A program made the position numbers and the translations under genes. A stretch of 64,000 nt of DNA from Rhodococcus pseudokoreensis (GTDB lineage: Bacteria; Actinomycetota; Actinomycetes; Mycobacteriales; Mycobacteriaceae): contig NZ_CP070619.1 in assembly GCF_017068395.1 (NCBI RefSeq), positions 3,286,001 through 3,350,000 on the forward strand. The letters are read 5' to 3'. Below the pieces are notes generated by a model. It did not search any database. It was given only the letters and a program-made list of their open reading frames with translations, and was not told where the DNA came from. Shown here one piece after another: positions 1-8,121 of this stretch; position 1 is the first letter of the stretch, and each line of letters starts with the position of its first letter.

Positions 1-1
1 G

Positions 2-363
2 GACGTTGTGGGCCAGGTTCGCCGGGCCGTCGAGGAATCACTGCACGCTGGAGACTGCAGCGTCGACCAGGTGGCGCAGCTGTTCTCGTCCACCGCATCT
101 CCGAGTATCGGCACCTCGCTCGCGCCGGAACGACGTTCGAGTCGGTGGTCGACGAGACCCGCCGCGACCTCGCGGAACAGTTCCTGTCCCAGACGGACCT
201 GCCGCTCGTCGAGGTGAGCCGGCTGCTCGGCTACCGGCACCAAAGCGCGTTCAGCCGCGCATTTCGGCGTTGGCACGACATCCCGCCGCTGCAGTGGCGC
301 CGCGGTCGCACCCACGACGCCAACCCAGGAAGCGTGTCAGCAGCGTTCCAGCCCTCACTGTGA
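2..363 (+). pseudogene. AraC-family regulator, C-terminal part, frameshifted
   Basis: The DNA-binding end of an AraC/XylS regulator, cut by the window edge. Bases 2 to about 95 read in frame 2 and give the first helix-turn-helix (EESLHAGDCSVDQVAQLFS). From about base 95 the family pattern continues in frame 1 (LARAGTTFESVVDETRRDL, then LSQTDLPLVEVSRLLGYRHQ and the typical SAFSRAFRRW) and ends at TGA 361-363. The shift equals one lost base, or two gained, around 90-115. It could be a true disruption or a sequencing error. If real, the protein lacks its second helix-turn-helix. The effector domain is outside the window, so its target is unknown. Confidence 0.7.
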
Positions 364-560
364 TCCCTGCATCGCGGTGAGCGAACTGACAATGCGGCGC
401 CAGCGGCTATGCGGTCCGACTGCGAGGCAGAGACTTTCGCCTCTCTGATCCGCGGCTTGGCAGCAATCCGGCCGATGACGGTGTCGATCGGGGGTGGTGA
501 GGGCGACGACCTCGCCCGGCGTCGCACGGGTCCCGGCAGAGCGACGCCGGTCGTGCGCGG

Positions 561-3500
561 TCAGGGTGATCGGTGTTCGACGACCCAGGCCGCAATCTGG
601 GCGCGGGAGGTGAAGCCCAGCTTCGTCAGGACGTGCTCCACGTGGCCCGCGGCGGTGCGTGGGGAGATGACCAGGCGGGCGGCGATCGCCCTGTTTGTCA
701 GTCCCTCGGCGACGAGGTCGGCCACCTCCCGTTCCCGCCTGGTCAGCTCGGTCGACGGGCCCGCGGTAGGCGGCGTGGTGGTGGGTTCCTCGCCGAGGGC
801 GTAGGCGATGGCGGCATCGAGGTCGAGCGACCGGCCTTCGTTGTGGGCGGCCTCGAACACCCGCGGACCGAGCGCCCGGCGCGTGGTCCGCTCACACTCG
901 TCATGGTGAACGAGCAGGTTCGGGAACACCACGGTGGTGGCGCCCGTCACCTGGTGCAGGGCCTGCGCCGCGCCCATGAGCACCGCGGCGCGCCGGGCGT
1001 CGCCCTCGGCGGCCGTAAACCACGCCATCACCTCGAGACACGTCGCGGTCACGAACGGGTCCCTGCGGCGACGGACGAGGACAAGCGCCTGCTGCAGCAG
1101 GTCCAGTGCTTGGTCGCGCTCCCCCTGGTGCCACACGGCGACCGCGGCGGACCACAGTGCGTATGACCGCCACACCGATTCGCCGTGGGATTCGGTGATC
1201 GCGAGGATCTTCTCGTAGCACTCGAGGGCCCCCGCGGTGTCCTGCTTCAGTTCCCGCGCCCATCCGAGGGTGAGGAGCACCAGGACCTGCGCGAGGAGGT
1301 CGCCCCGGGCGGCGAATATGTCACGAGTACGTTCCAGGCGCGCGCTCGCGGGGGCGAGGTCGCCGACGTAGATATCGTGGAGGCCCTCGGTGAACTCCAC
1401 GAATGCGTGCGCGAGCGGGTCCGCGGTCCGTTCGGCGAGGGCGCGGGCCTCGACGACCAGGGCCTCCGCGGCTGCGCGGTCTCCCTGGGAATCGGCCAGC
1501 GCGACGTCGCGGTACAAGGCCTTGGCCCGGACCGCGGGCGCGGCGCCGGGTGCGGCGGCGAGGGTCCGGTCGATCCAGTGCCGTCCTTCACCGAGTTGGC
1601 CGCGCGAGACCCAGAACGGTTGCAGCGCTGCTGCGAAGGCCACCGCGGAGTCGGATCCCCCGTCGTCGGTGAGGGCGAACTCAAGGGCCTCACGGAGATT
1701 GGGCTGTTCGCGGTCGAGACGGTCGATCCAGTCGAGCTGCCGGGCACTGATCCATCCGGTCTCCACGTCGAGAGCGAGCTGCCGGTACCAGCGCAGGTGC
1801 CGTCGCCGCAGCTCCGGCAACTCGTCGGACTCGCGCACCCTCTCGCGGCCGAAATCGCGCAGCGTCTCGAGCATCCGGAACCGCACCGCGGTACCCGACT
1901 CCTCCCGGATCAGGATGGACTTGTCGACCAGGGAGGCCAGCACGTCGAGCAGGCCATCCGCCTCGATATCGCACCGGCATACCTGTTCGGCGGCATCGAG
2001 TTCGAAGGGACCGGCGAACACCGACAACTGCGCCCAGAGCTGCTGTTCGGGCCGGGTGCACAACTCGTAGCTCCAGTCGATGCACAGGAGCAGGGTCTGC
2101 TGACGGGTCGGCGCGCCCCGGCTGCTGCGCGCGAGCAGTTTGAAGCGGTCGGTCAGCCGCGCCAGGATCTGCTCGGGCGAGAGCGCCCGCAACCGCGCGG
2201 CTGCGAGCTCGATCGCCAGCGGCAGCCCCTCCACGCGGGCGCAGATCCCCGCCACGCTGGCCGCGTTGTTCTCGGTCAGTTCGAAGCCCGGCAGCGCGGA
2301 TGAGGCGCGTTCGACGAACAAGCGGACCCCGTCGTAACTGGGCAGGCCATCCATGGACGACGCCTCCGGAACCGGAACCCTCAGCGGAGGCACCCGCAGC
2401 ACCGCCTCCCCCCCGACGGTCAGTGCCTCGCGGCTGGTGGCGAGAATCCGCAGACCCGGGCAGGCGCGCAGGAGAGTCTCAGCCAGCTGCGCCGCCGCAT
2501 CGACCACCTGTTCGCAGTTGTCGAGGACCAGCAGCACCTCCCGCGATGCCAGGAAGTCCATCAGGACCTCCGGCACCGGCCGTGTCGAGTGGGGACGTAG
2601 CCCCAGCGCGGCGGCGATCACGTCTGCCAGCAGCGCCCCGTCCCCCAACTCGCCCAACTCGACCAGCCACACCCCGTCCGTGAACACACGTCGCGCGTTC
2701 GCCGCAATCCGCAGGGCCAGGCGGGTCTTGCCCACGCCACCGATCCCGATCAACGTCACCAGCCGGGACGACGCCAGTAGCTGCTTCGCCTCGGTCAGCT
2801 CGGTGCGGCGGCCGACGAAGGTGGTTAGCTCGGCCGGGAGGTTCCCCCCACCGCCCGACGAGCCCCCGATGGACGAGGCCGGACGGCCGGTGGTCAACGG
2901 CACCGGCGCCGCCGCGCCCCCCGTCTGCTCCTCGGCAGTCGGTTCGGCGCGCAGCGCCATCTCGTCGACCGGAAACCCGCTCCGCGCCTGCAACTGTTGG
3001 AGCCGTTCCCCGAGCACCACCGCCGAGGGCCGGGCATCCGGTGTGCGGGCCATGGCGTGCTCGATCACCGCGGCCACCTCGTCGTCGACGCCGTGCTCGC
3101 GCAGGTCGGGCACCGGCTGTGCGGTGATCCTCAGGAACTGCGCCACCACCTGCTCGCCGCTGCGACGCTCAAACGCCGCATGCCCGGTCAACGCGGCGAA
3201 CAGGGTGGCGCCGAGCCCGTACACGTCCGCGGCAGGCGACGGCGGATCCCCACCCAGCACCTCCGGGGCGGTGAAGGCCGGCGACCCGGAGACCGTGCCA
3301 GTTGCAGTCGTGAATCCACCGACGATGTGCGCGATACCGAAATCGGTCAACACCGGCTCCCCAAAATCGGTGAGCACAATGTTCGCCGGCTTGACATCCC
3401 GGTGCAAGATGCCGGCCCGGTGCGCGGTCTCGACCGCCGCCGCCATCTTCACCCCCAGTCGCAGCACCTCCTCCCGCGTGAGCGGGCCGTGCCGCCGGAT

Positions 3501-3836
3501 CCGCGCGTCGAGGGAACCCTGCCGGTAGTACGGCATCACCAGATAGGGCCGACCACTGTTGGTGGACCCGACCTGCAGCGCCCCCGCGATGTTCGGATGC
3601 CCGGTCAGCCTGCCCATCGCCCGCTGCTCCCGAAAGAACCGCTCCCGATTCTCTTCGTCCAATTCGGCGGTGAGGACCTTCACCGCCACCATTCGCTCCA
3701 GCACACTTTGGGTGCAGCGATACACCACACCGAAGCCCCCACGCCCGATCTCCTCGGCCTCGTCGAACCCCACCGCACCCAACTCGGCCGCGGTTGTCAC
3801 GTCACGTTGGGTTCGGAACGGATCGCTGTCAGTCAT
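561..3836 (-). CDS. Ser/Thr protein kinase - NB-ARC ATPase - LuxR fusion regulator
   Basis: A 1091-residue three-part signalling protein. The N-terminal Hanks-type kinase (about 25-285) has the glycine loop IGRGGFGVVY, VAVK lysine (K53), HRDVKPAN (145-152), DFG (165-167) and the APE motif. A Gly/Pro-rich linker leads to an NB-ARC/STAND ATPase with Walker A GIGGVGKT (364-371) and the LVLDNCEQV Walker B-type segment, then TPR-like helical repeats. A LuxR helix-turn-helix closes it (LTRREREVADLVAEGLTNRA, last ~65 residues). The kinase is probably active; the substrate is unknown. ATG 3836 was chosen over an upstream TTG because GGAGAG lies about 12 bases before it. No transmembrane segment is seen, so it is cytoplasmic. 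It stands alone, and the AraC remnant is downstream. Confidence 0.9.
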   Translation of the reverse strand: MTDSDPFRTQRDVTTAAELGAVGFDEAEEIGRGGFGVVYRCTQSVLERMVAVKVLTAELDEENRERFFREQRAMGRLTGHPNIAGALQVGSTNSGRPYLVMPYYRQGSLDARIRRHGPLTREEVLRLGVKMAAAVETAHRAGILHRDVKPANIVLTDFGEPVLTDFGIAHIVGGFTTATGTVSGSPAFTAPEVLGGDPPSPAADVYGLGATLFAALTGHAAFERRSGEQVVAQFLRITAQPVPDLREHGVDDEVAAVIEHAMARTPDARPSAVVLGERLQQLQARSGFPVDEMALRAEPTAEEQTGGAAAPVPLTTGRPASSIGGSSGGGGNLPAELTTFVGRRTELTEAKQLLASSRLVTLIGIGGVGKTRLALRIAANARRVFTDGVWLVELGELGDGALLADVIAAALGLRPHSTRPVPEVLMDFLASREVLLVLDNCEQVVDAAAQLAETLLRACPGLRILATSREALTVGGEAVLRVPPLRVPVPEASSMDGLPSYDGVRLFVERASSALPGFELTENNAASVAGICARVEGLPLAIELAAARLRALSPEQILARLTDRFKLLARSSRGAPTRQQTLLLCIDWSYELCTRPEQQLWAQLSVFAGPFELDAAEQVCRCDIEADGLLDVLASLVDKSILIREESGTAVRFRMLETLRDFGRERVRESDELPELRRRHLRWYRQLALDVETGWISARQLDWIDRLDREQPNLREALEFALTDDGGSDSAVAFAAALQPFWVSRGQLGEGRHWIDRTLAAAPGAAPAVRAKALYRDVALADSQGDRAAAEALVVEARALAERTADPLAHAFVEFTEGLHDIYVGDLAPASARLERTRDIFAARGDLLAQVLVLLTLGWARELKQDTAGALECYEKILAITESHGESVWRSYALWSAAVAVWHQGERDQALDLLQQALVLVRRRRDPFVTATCLEVMAWFTAAEGDARRAAVLMGAAQALHQVTGATTVVFPNLLVHHDECERTTRRALGPRVFEAAHNEGRSLDLDAAIAYALGEEPTTTPPTAGPSTELTRREREVADLVAEGLTNRAIAARLVISPRTAAGHVEHVLTKLGFTSRAQIAAWVVEHRSP

Positions 3837-4267
3837 CGGGCACAAACTCTCTCCGCCGCCCCCACCCCGACAGCCGGGCGGACATGCTTTACGCCTTGCG
3901 GGAATGCCCGTCCATCATATGCCGGGCTCATCCGATCGGCCGCTGGTTACCGCACCGACGGATCTGCCCCGACGAAGCCACCTCGGGCGGTGTACGGCCA
4001 GGAATGGTCGGGAATGGACGAACCACTCAGGAAGTCCGGCGTCACAGTCCTCGTCGACGATCTGTGGTCGCACCAATCACCGAGCAAAGCCGACCTCGCT
4101 GCGCCCAGGCTCTTGGCAGCGACGACGTAACCGAAAGCCGTCCCGGACGTCCCCACGACCAGAGCGTCGAGATCCGCGCATTAAAGGCAGCCTTGGCGAT
4201 CTACAACGCCATGGCCTGTCCGGCCTGAGTTTCTTGCGCGTCGCCATGAAGGGAGCCGTCGGCAAAA

Positions 4268-4287
4268 CTGCACTGCACTGCACTGCA
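4268..4287. repeat. Pentanucleotide tandem repeat (CTGCA)x4
   Basis: Four perfect copies of CTGCA in noncoding DNA upstream of the kinase-LuxR gene. Repeats of this kind can change copy number by slippage. No function can be assigned. Confidence 0.9.
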
Positions 4288-4442
4288 CAGGCCACGGGAC
4301 GCTGTCGAGTAACTGTTAATCGACGGCGTTCAATTGATCGCGCCGCCCCCGTACTCGAAGATTCCGGGTCCTTCTTAGGCAAAGATCTTCGGCAACCCAC
4401 GTTGACGATGTGTGATCTGTAATCAAGTCCACGAAATTGGAC

Positions 4443-4508
4443 AGCCAGCCACTGAATGAGCCCCGGACCGGGCTGAGGGCGGGCCCGGGGCTCATCCAGT
4501 GACTGGCT
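4443..4508 (-). terminator. Large hairpin, probable 3' end of the leftward regulon A operon
   Basis: The arms at 4443-4468 and 4483-4508 are inverted copies with about three mismatches in 26 bases, separated by a 14-base loop. The hairpin lies about 115 bases past the stop of the last gene of the nine-gene leftward operon. There is no T-tract, so it would be a non-canonical terminator, an mRNA-stabilising hairpin or a small palindromic repeat element. Confidence 0.5.
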
Positions 4509-4622
4509 CGCTGATTCTGACGCTCGTCGGGGCGATCGCAGGATGTCAGTAATTGCTGTTCGACGACGAGTGCGATAGTCGCCGCGGTGACGATCGACCA
4601 CAGACGTGCGGTGCGCCGAACC

Positions 4623-5393
4623 TCAGCGCCCAACGAACCGTGGTGTGGTCCGGTCGCGACTGGCCGCAATCCCGATGCGGCAGTCTTCGGTCGACCATTG
4701 CACGCCTTGCTCGCTCAGTTCACGCTCGGTCGCCGCCGCAACCTCTTCGCAGAGACCGGCCGTCATTGTGGCCTTCATCGACCTCACGGTCAGCGGTGCC
4801 GACGCCGCGATCTCCTGGGCGAAGGCGACCGCGGCCGGTAGCGGGTCGTCCCCGTCTGCGAGGCGGTCCGCCAACCCGATCTCGACAGCTTCGGCGCCAC
4901 CGACCTTCCGCGCGGTGTAGAGCAGTTCGGTCGCCTTCTGCCGCCCAACGAGCCGCGGCAGGGTGGCGCTTAGAGCGAAGCCCTGATGGAATCCGAGTGC
5001 GGCGAAGTTGGCGTGGAAGCGGGCCGAGGCGGCGGTTACCCTGAAGTCCGCTGAGCATGCCAGGCCCAACCCGCCGCCGACCGCCGCCCCTTGCACCGCG
5101 GCGACGACGGGCATTCCGATCCGAAACAGGCGCAACGCCTCGTGGTAGAGCTGCCTCGAGGCCGCGGCGCGATCGTCGATCGCGCCTCCCCCACCGAAAT
5201 CCGCTCCCGCGCAGAAATGTTTTCCTTCGGAGGCGAGCACAGCAGCTCTGCATTTCTGTGAGTCGAGTTCCTCGAGTGCGTCGGCCAGCTCTCGGATCAA
5301 GGCGAGGTCGAAGTAGTTTGCCGGGGGACGGTGCATTGTCACCACCGCGACGTATTCACGGTGGTCGACCGTGACGACTTTTTTGTCTGTCAT
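4623..5393 (-). CDS. Enoyl-CoA hydratase/isomerase family protein (crotonase)
   Basis: 256 residues, normal for the crotonase fold. KHFCAGADFGGGG matches the first oxyanion-hole segment, and AAVQGAAVGGGLGLACSADF matches the second. The family hydrates enoyl-CoA or isomerises, dehalogenates or cleaves acyl-CoA substrates, and the exact reaction cannot be read from the sequence. It is the last gene of the leftward operon that starts at 14772, 42 bases after the ABM-like gene. Together with four acyl-CoA dehydrogenase subunits and an SDR it completes a beta-oxidation-like set. The start MTDKKVV is preceded by a GAGGAGAA-type ribosome site. Confidence 0.9.
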   Translation of the reverse strand: MTDKKVVTVDHREYVAVVTMHRPPANYFDLALIRELADALEELDSQKCRAAVLASEGKHFCAGADFGGGGAIDDRAAASRQLYHEALRLFRIGMPVVAAVQGAAVGGGLGLACSADFRVTAASARFHANFAALGFHQGFALSATLPRLVGRQKATELLYTARKVGGAEAVEIGLADRLADGDDPLPAAVAFAQEIAASAPLTVRSMKATMTAGLCEEVAAATERELSEQGVQWSTEDCRIGIAASRDRTTPRFVGR

Positions 5394-5435
5394 CGTTCTC
5401 CTCTACCGATGCAAGTCTGTTTCCATCGAGTGGTG

Positions 5436-5774
5436 TCAGCGGGAGACCGAGCGAAACGGCGTGTAGGAGACCTTGACACCGAAGGTATCCCGGAACTTCT
5501 CGCTCACCTCACCGAGAATGACGTTCGTCAACAGCTCAGCGGAAGAAGCGAAGTCCTCCTGGCCGGCGGCGGTCCGCTCCATATGCTTCCAGATGGCGTC
5601 CTCGTTCTCGTACTGCTCATGCTGGTAGTAGGTACCGTCGTCGCCGTGGAAGATCTCGTATCCGAGGACGTAGGGCTCCTCGGCCTCGGTGATCGGGAAG
5701 ACCTTGTCCAGGTACGCCTGGTAGCGGTCCTCCATACCGGGCCTGACGCGGTAGCTGAAGAGTGCATCGATCAT
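5436..5774 (-). CDS. Small ABM-like (dimeric alpha/beta barrel) protein
   Basis: 112 residues with the look of the antibiotic-biosynthesis-monooxygenase / EthD-like ferredoxin fold: an N-terminal strand (IDALFSYRVRPG), a helix with YQAYLDKVFP, then EIFHGDDGTYYQHEQYENED and a helix ending FASSAELLTNV. Such proteins act as small cofactor-free oxygenases, isomerases or stress proteins. No catalytic role can be fixed here. It sits between a molybdopterin oxidoreductase and a crotonase in the same leftward operon, with 35- and 42-base gaps, so it is probably part of the same pathway. Confidence 0.6.
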   Translation of the reverse strand: MIDALFSYRVRPGMEDRYQAYLDKVFPITEAEEPYVLGYEIFHGDDGTYYQHEQYENEDAIWKHMERTAAGQEDFASSAELLTNVILGEVSEKFRDTFGVKVSYTPFRSVSR

Positions 5775-5809
5775 TCTGGTACTCCTTGTCTTTGCGGTTA
5801 GGGAATCGG

Positions 5810-8065
5810 TTACTGGGTCATTTGCGGGTCAATGTCAGCGCTCCCGCCTCGCGAACGGGGCGTGACTTCGACCAGGGTCCCGTTGGGTGCGGCGTTTCCA
5901 CTCCCGACGTCGACGCGGCGCGGCGACATCAACTCGTTCACGTTCGCGCCCTCGAGCCTCGACGCGACGCCCATCGGCGTCCTCTGGTGCCCCCACCCGT
6001 GGGGTGCGCATACGACACCCGGCATGATGTCTTCGGTCAACTCGACGTCGAGCGTGATGACACAGTCCGGTGTGGACACGTCGACCTGGTCTTCGTTCCG
6101 GATCCCACGCGGGTGGGCATCGAGGGGGTTCATCAGTAGAGAGCACCGGTTCCCGGTCCCCACGAGTCGAGATACGTTGTGCATCCATGAATTATTCGAC
6201 CGCTGGTGGCGGCGCCCGATCAGCTGCAGTCCCTCGAGCCGCTCATTGAGAACTCGTCGAATATGCGGGGCCAGTTCCGCTACGCGCTCGGGGAGAAGCT
6301 CGATGTGCTGGTCCGCGGTCCGGACGATGTCCGGCAGCAACGGGACCATCGGGCCGAAGTCGATTCCGTGCTCTGCGGCGGCGACTCGTGTGAGATTGAT
6401 GCCGTCCCCGTCTCCGAACTGGTCGCCGAACGGCCCTGTGCGGAAGTAGAGATCGAGCAGTCGCTCTGGATCGGTGTCGCCGTGGAGCATGGACAGCAAG
6501 TCTTCGGGATCCCGACCGTACACGTCACTGTCCGGGTTGTCCGTGAATCCTCGGATCGTTTTGAGCAGCACGTTTTGTCGCAGCGTGGCGACATCACCGG
6601 GAGGGTCGGTGACCATGGCGCCGATGCGCATCAAGATTTCGTCGTCGCCCGGTTGGCCTTGGGCCCGGGGACGCATCGGCGGCGAGAAACGAGCGTACGA
6701 GCGTGCGGCGAACTGTTGGCTGTAGTACGGGTAGAACGCGCGCTCCAGACCCGCCGGGGAAGGAAGGATTACGTCTGCATGGCGGGTCGTCTCGTTGATG
6801 TAGGTGTCGAGGCACACCACGAGATCGAGATCGTCCAGAGCACGCTCGAGGCGAGAGCCTGCCCCGGGGACCGACAGCACGGGGTTGGCGCTGTGCGTGA
6901 TCAACGCCCGTATCTGCCCCGGCCCGGGGGTCACCATCTCCTCGAGCATCGCCACGGCTGGAAACTCCCCGAAAACCTCGCGGTGCCCGCTGATTCGGCT
7001 GTGCCACCGACCCAGCGCGGGAGGACGCCCGAGCGGTACCCTTGAAGCGTTGAGGCCGGTCGCCGGGCGACAGAACATCGCGCCCCCGGGCCGGTCGATG
7101 CTCCCGGTAAGGATGTTGACGACGTTCAGGCCCCAGGCGGATACCATGGCCAGCTCCTGCAGGGCCACCCCCACTCGTCCGTACACCACCGAGCGTTCTG
7201 TCCCTGCGAGCCGGTGCGCCAGCTCCCGGATCCAGGTGGCGCTGACCCCGGACCTCTCGCTCACGACCTCCGGTGCGAAGTCCGCGGCGAAATCACGAAC
7301 GCGATCGACGCCGTTCACCATCCCGGTGGCTGCCCTCAGGTCGACCAGGTCGTCGTCGAACAGGGTGTGGATGAGGGCAAGCATCACCAATGAGTCTGTG
7401 CCTGGGCGGATGAAGACATGCTCGCTCACTAGACGACTGGTCTCATTGGCGCGTGGGTCGAGCAGGATGACGTCGCCGCCGCGTTCTCGGATTCTGGTGA
7501 TCCGCTTGGCCCATCCGGGCGCGGTTGCCAGGCTGCCGTTGGAGATTGCCGGATTGGCTCCGAAGACGACGAGTAGATCAGTCCGGTCGATGTCCGGAAT
7601 CTGCAGGTCACCTTGGTGGCCGTACATGAGCAATGCCGCAAGTTGTTGCGGCCAAGCGTCGACCGAGCCTGCGGAGTAGCGGTTCTTGGTCTTCAGGAGC
7701 CGGAGGAGCTGTGGAACATACATGCTCGCGGCAAGATTGTGCGAGTGCGGATTGCCGACAAAGGTTGCCACTGCGTCCGGCCCGTGCTCCGAAATGATCC
7801 TCGGAAGCCGGTCCTGGATGACTTGGAAGGCATCGTCCCAGCTCGCGGGTACGAGTCGGCCCTCAACCCGTATCATCGGCCGGCGCAGTCGGTCCGGGTC
7901 CGCATCGACCTCAGCCAGCAGGGCACCCTTGGGACAAATGTGGCCCGCGCTGACGACGTCGAGTCGATCAGGCGTCACCTCGAGCCGACCCTGCCGGCCC
8001 GGCGCGACCAGCAGACCGCACCCGGCCTCGCACAGGTGGCAGTTCCGACCATGCACGTCGCTCAT
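5810..8065 (-). CDS. Molybdopterin (bis-PGD) oxidoreductase 1
   Basis: 751 residues, a DMSO-reductase/formate-dehydrogenase family catalytic subunit. A 4Fe-4S site near the N-terminus is made by C9, C12, C16 and C44 (CHLCEAGC ... GHICPKGAL). The molybdopterin domains follow (VVFGANPAISNGS, DPRANETSRLVSEH, RPGTDSLVMLAL), and a C-terminal dinucleotide-binding barrel contains SLLMNPLDAHPRG and VVCAPHGWGHQR. At the usual metal-ligand position the sequence reads GSVDAWPQ (D136), with no Cys or Sec. No Tat signal is present, so it is cytoplasmic. The ATG has a perfect GGAGGTGT site. The FprB-like gene is immediately upstream, suggesting NADPH/ferredoxin coupling. The substrate is unknown. Confidence 0.9.
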   Translation of the reverse strand: MSDVHGRNCHLCEAGCGLLVAPGRQGRLEVTPDRLDVVSAGHICPKGALLAEVDADPDRLRRPMIRVEGRLVPASWDDAFQVIQDRLPRIISEHGPDAVATFVGNPHSHNLAASMYVPQLLRLLKTKNRYSAGSVDAWPQQLAALLMYGHQGDLQIPDIDRTDLLVVFGANPAISNGSLATAPGWAKRITRIRERGGDVILLDPRANETSRLVSEHVFIRPGTDSLVMLALIHTLFDDDLVDLRAATGMVNGVDRVRDFAADFAPEVVSERSGVSATWIRELAHRLAGTERSVVYGRVGVALQELAMVSAWGLNVVNILTGSIDRPGGAMFCRPATGLNASRVPLGRPPALGRWHSRISGHREVFGEFPAVAMLEEMVTPGPGQIRALITHSANPVLSVPGAGSRLERALDDLDLVVCLDTYINETTRHADVILPSPAGLERAFYPYYSQQFAARSYARFSPPMRPRAQGQPGDDEILMRIGAMVTDPPGDVATLRQNVLLKTIRGFTDNPDSDVYGRDPEDLLSMLHGDTDPERLLDLYFRTGPFGDQFGDGDGINLTRVAAAEHGIDFGPMVPLLPDIVRTADQHIELLPERVAELAPHIRRVLNERLEGLQLIGRRHQRSNNSWMHNVSRLVGTGNRCSLLMNPLDAHPRGIRNEDQVDVSTPDCVITLDVELTEDIMPGVVCAPHGWGHQRTPMGVASRLEGANVNELMSPRRVDVGSGNAAPNGTLVEVTPRSRGGSADIDPQMTQ

Positions 8066-8121
8066 CCGATTACACCTCCTCGATCACGGTCTGACATGTT
8101 GGGGCCTCGCGACCGGACACG

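Larger units (their letters stand above)
3837..4622. other. Intergenic region, no supported gene
   Basis: The 786 bases between the kinase gene and the crotonase gene hold no reading frame with family features. They contain a four-copy pentanucleotide repeat (4268-4287) and a large imperfect hairpin (4443-4508). The kinase promoter must lie just right of 3836, but no convincing -10/-35 pair stands out. Confidence 0.6.

Noticed and set aside
1185..2303. Long open frame (372 codons) on the plus strand
   Set aside because: It lies wholly antisense to the kinase-LuxR gene, whose motifs are unmistakable; such antisense frames are normal in high-GC DNA.
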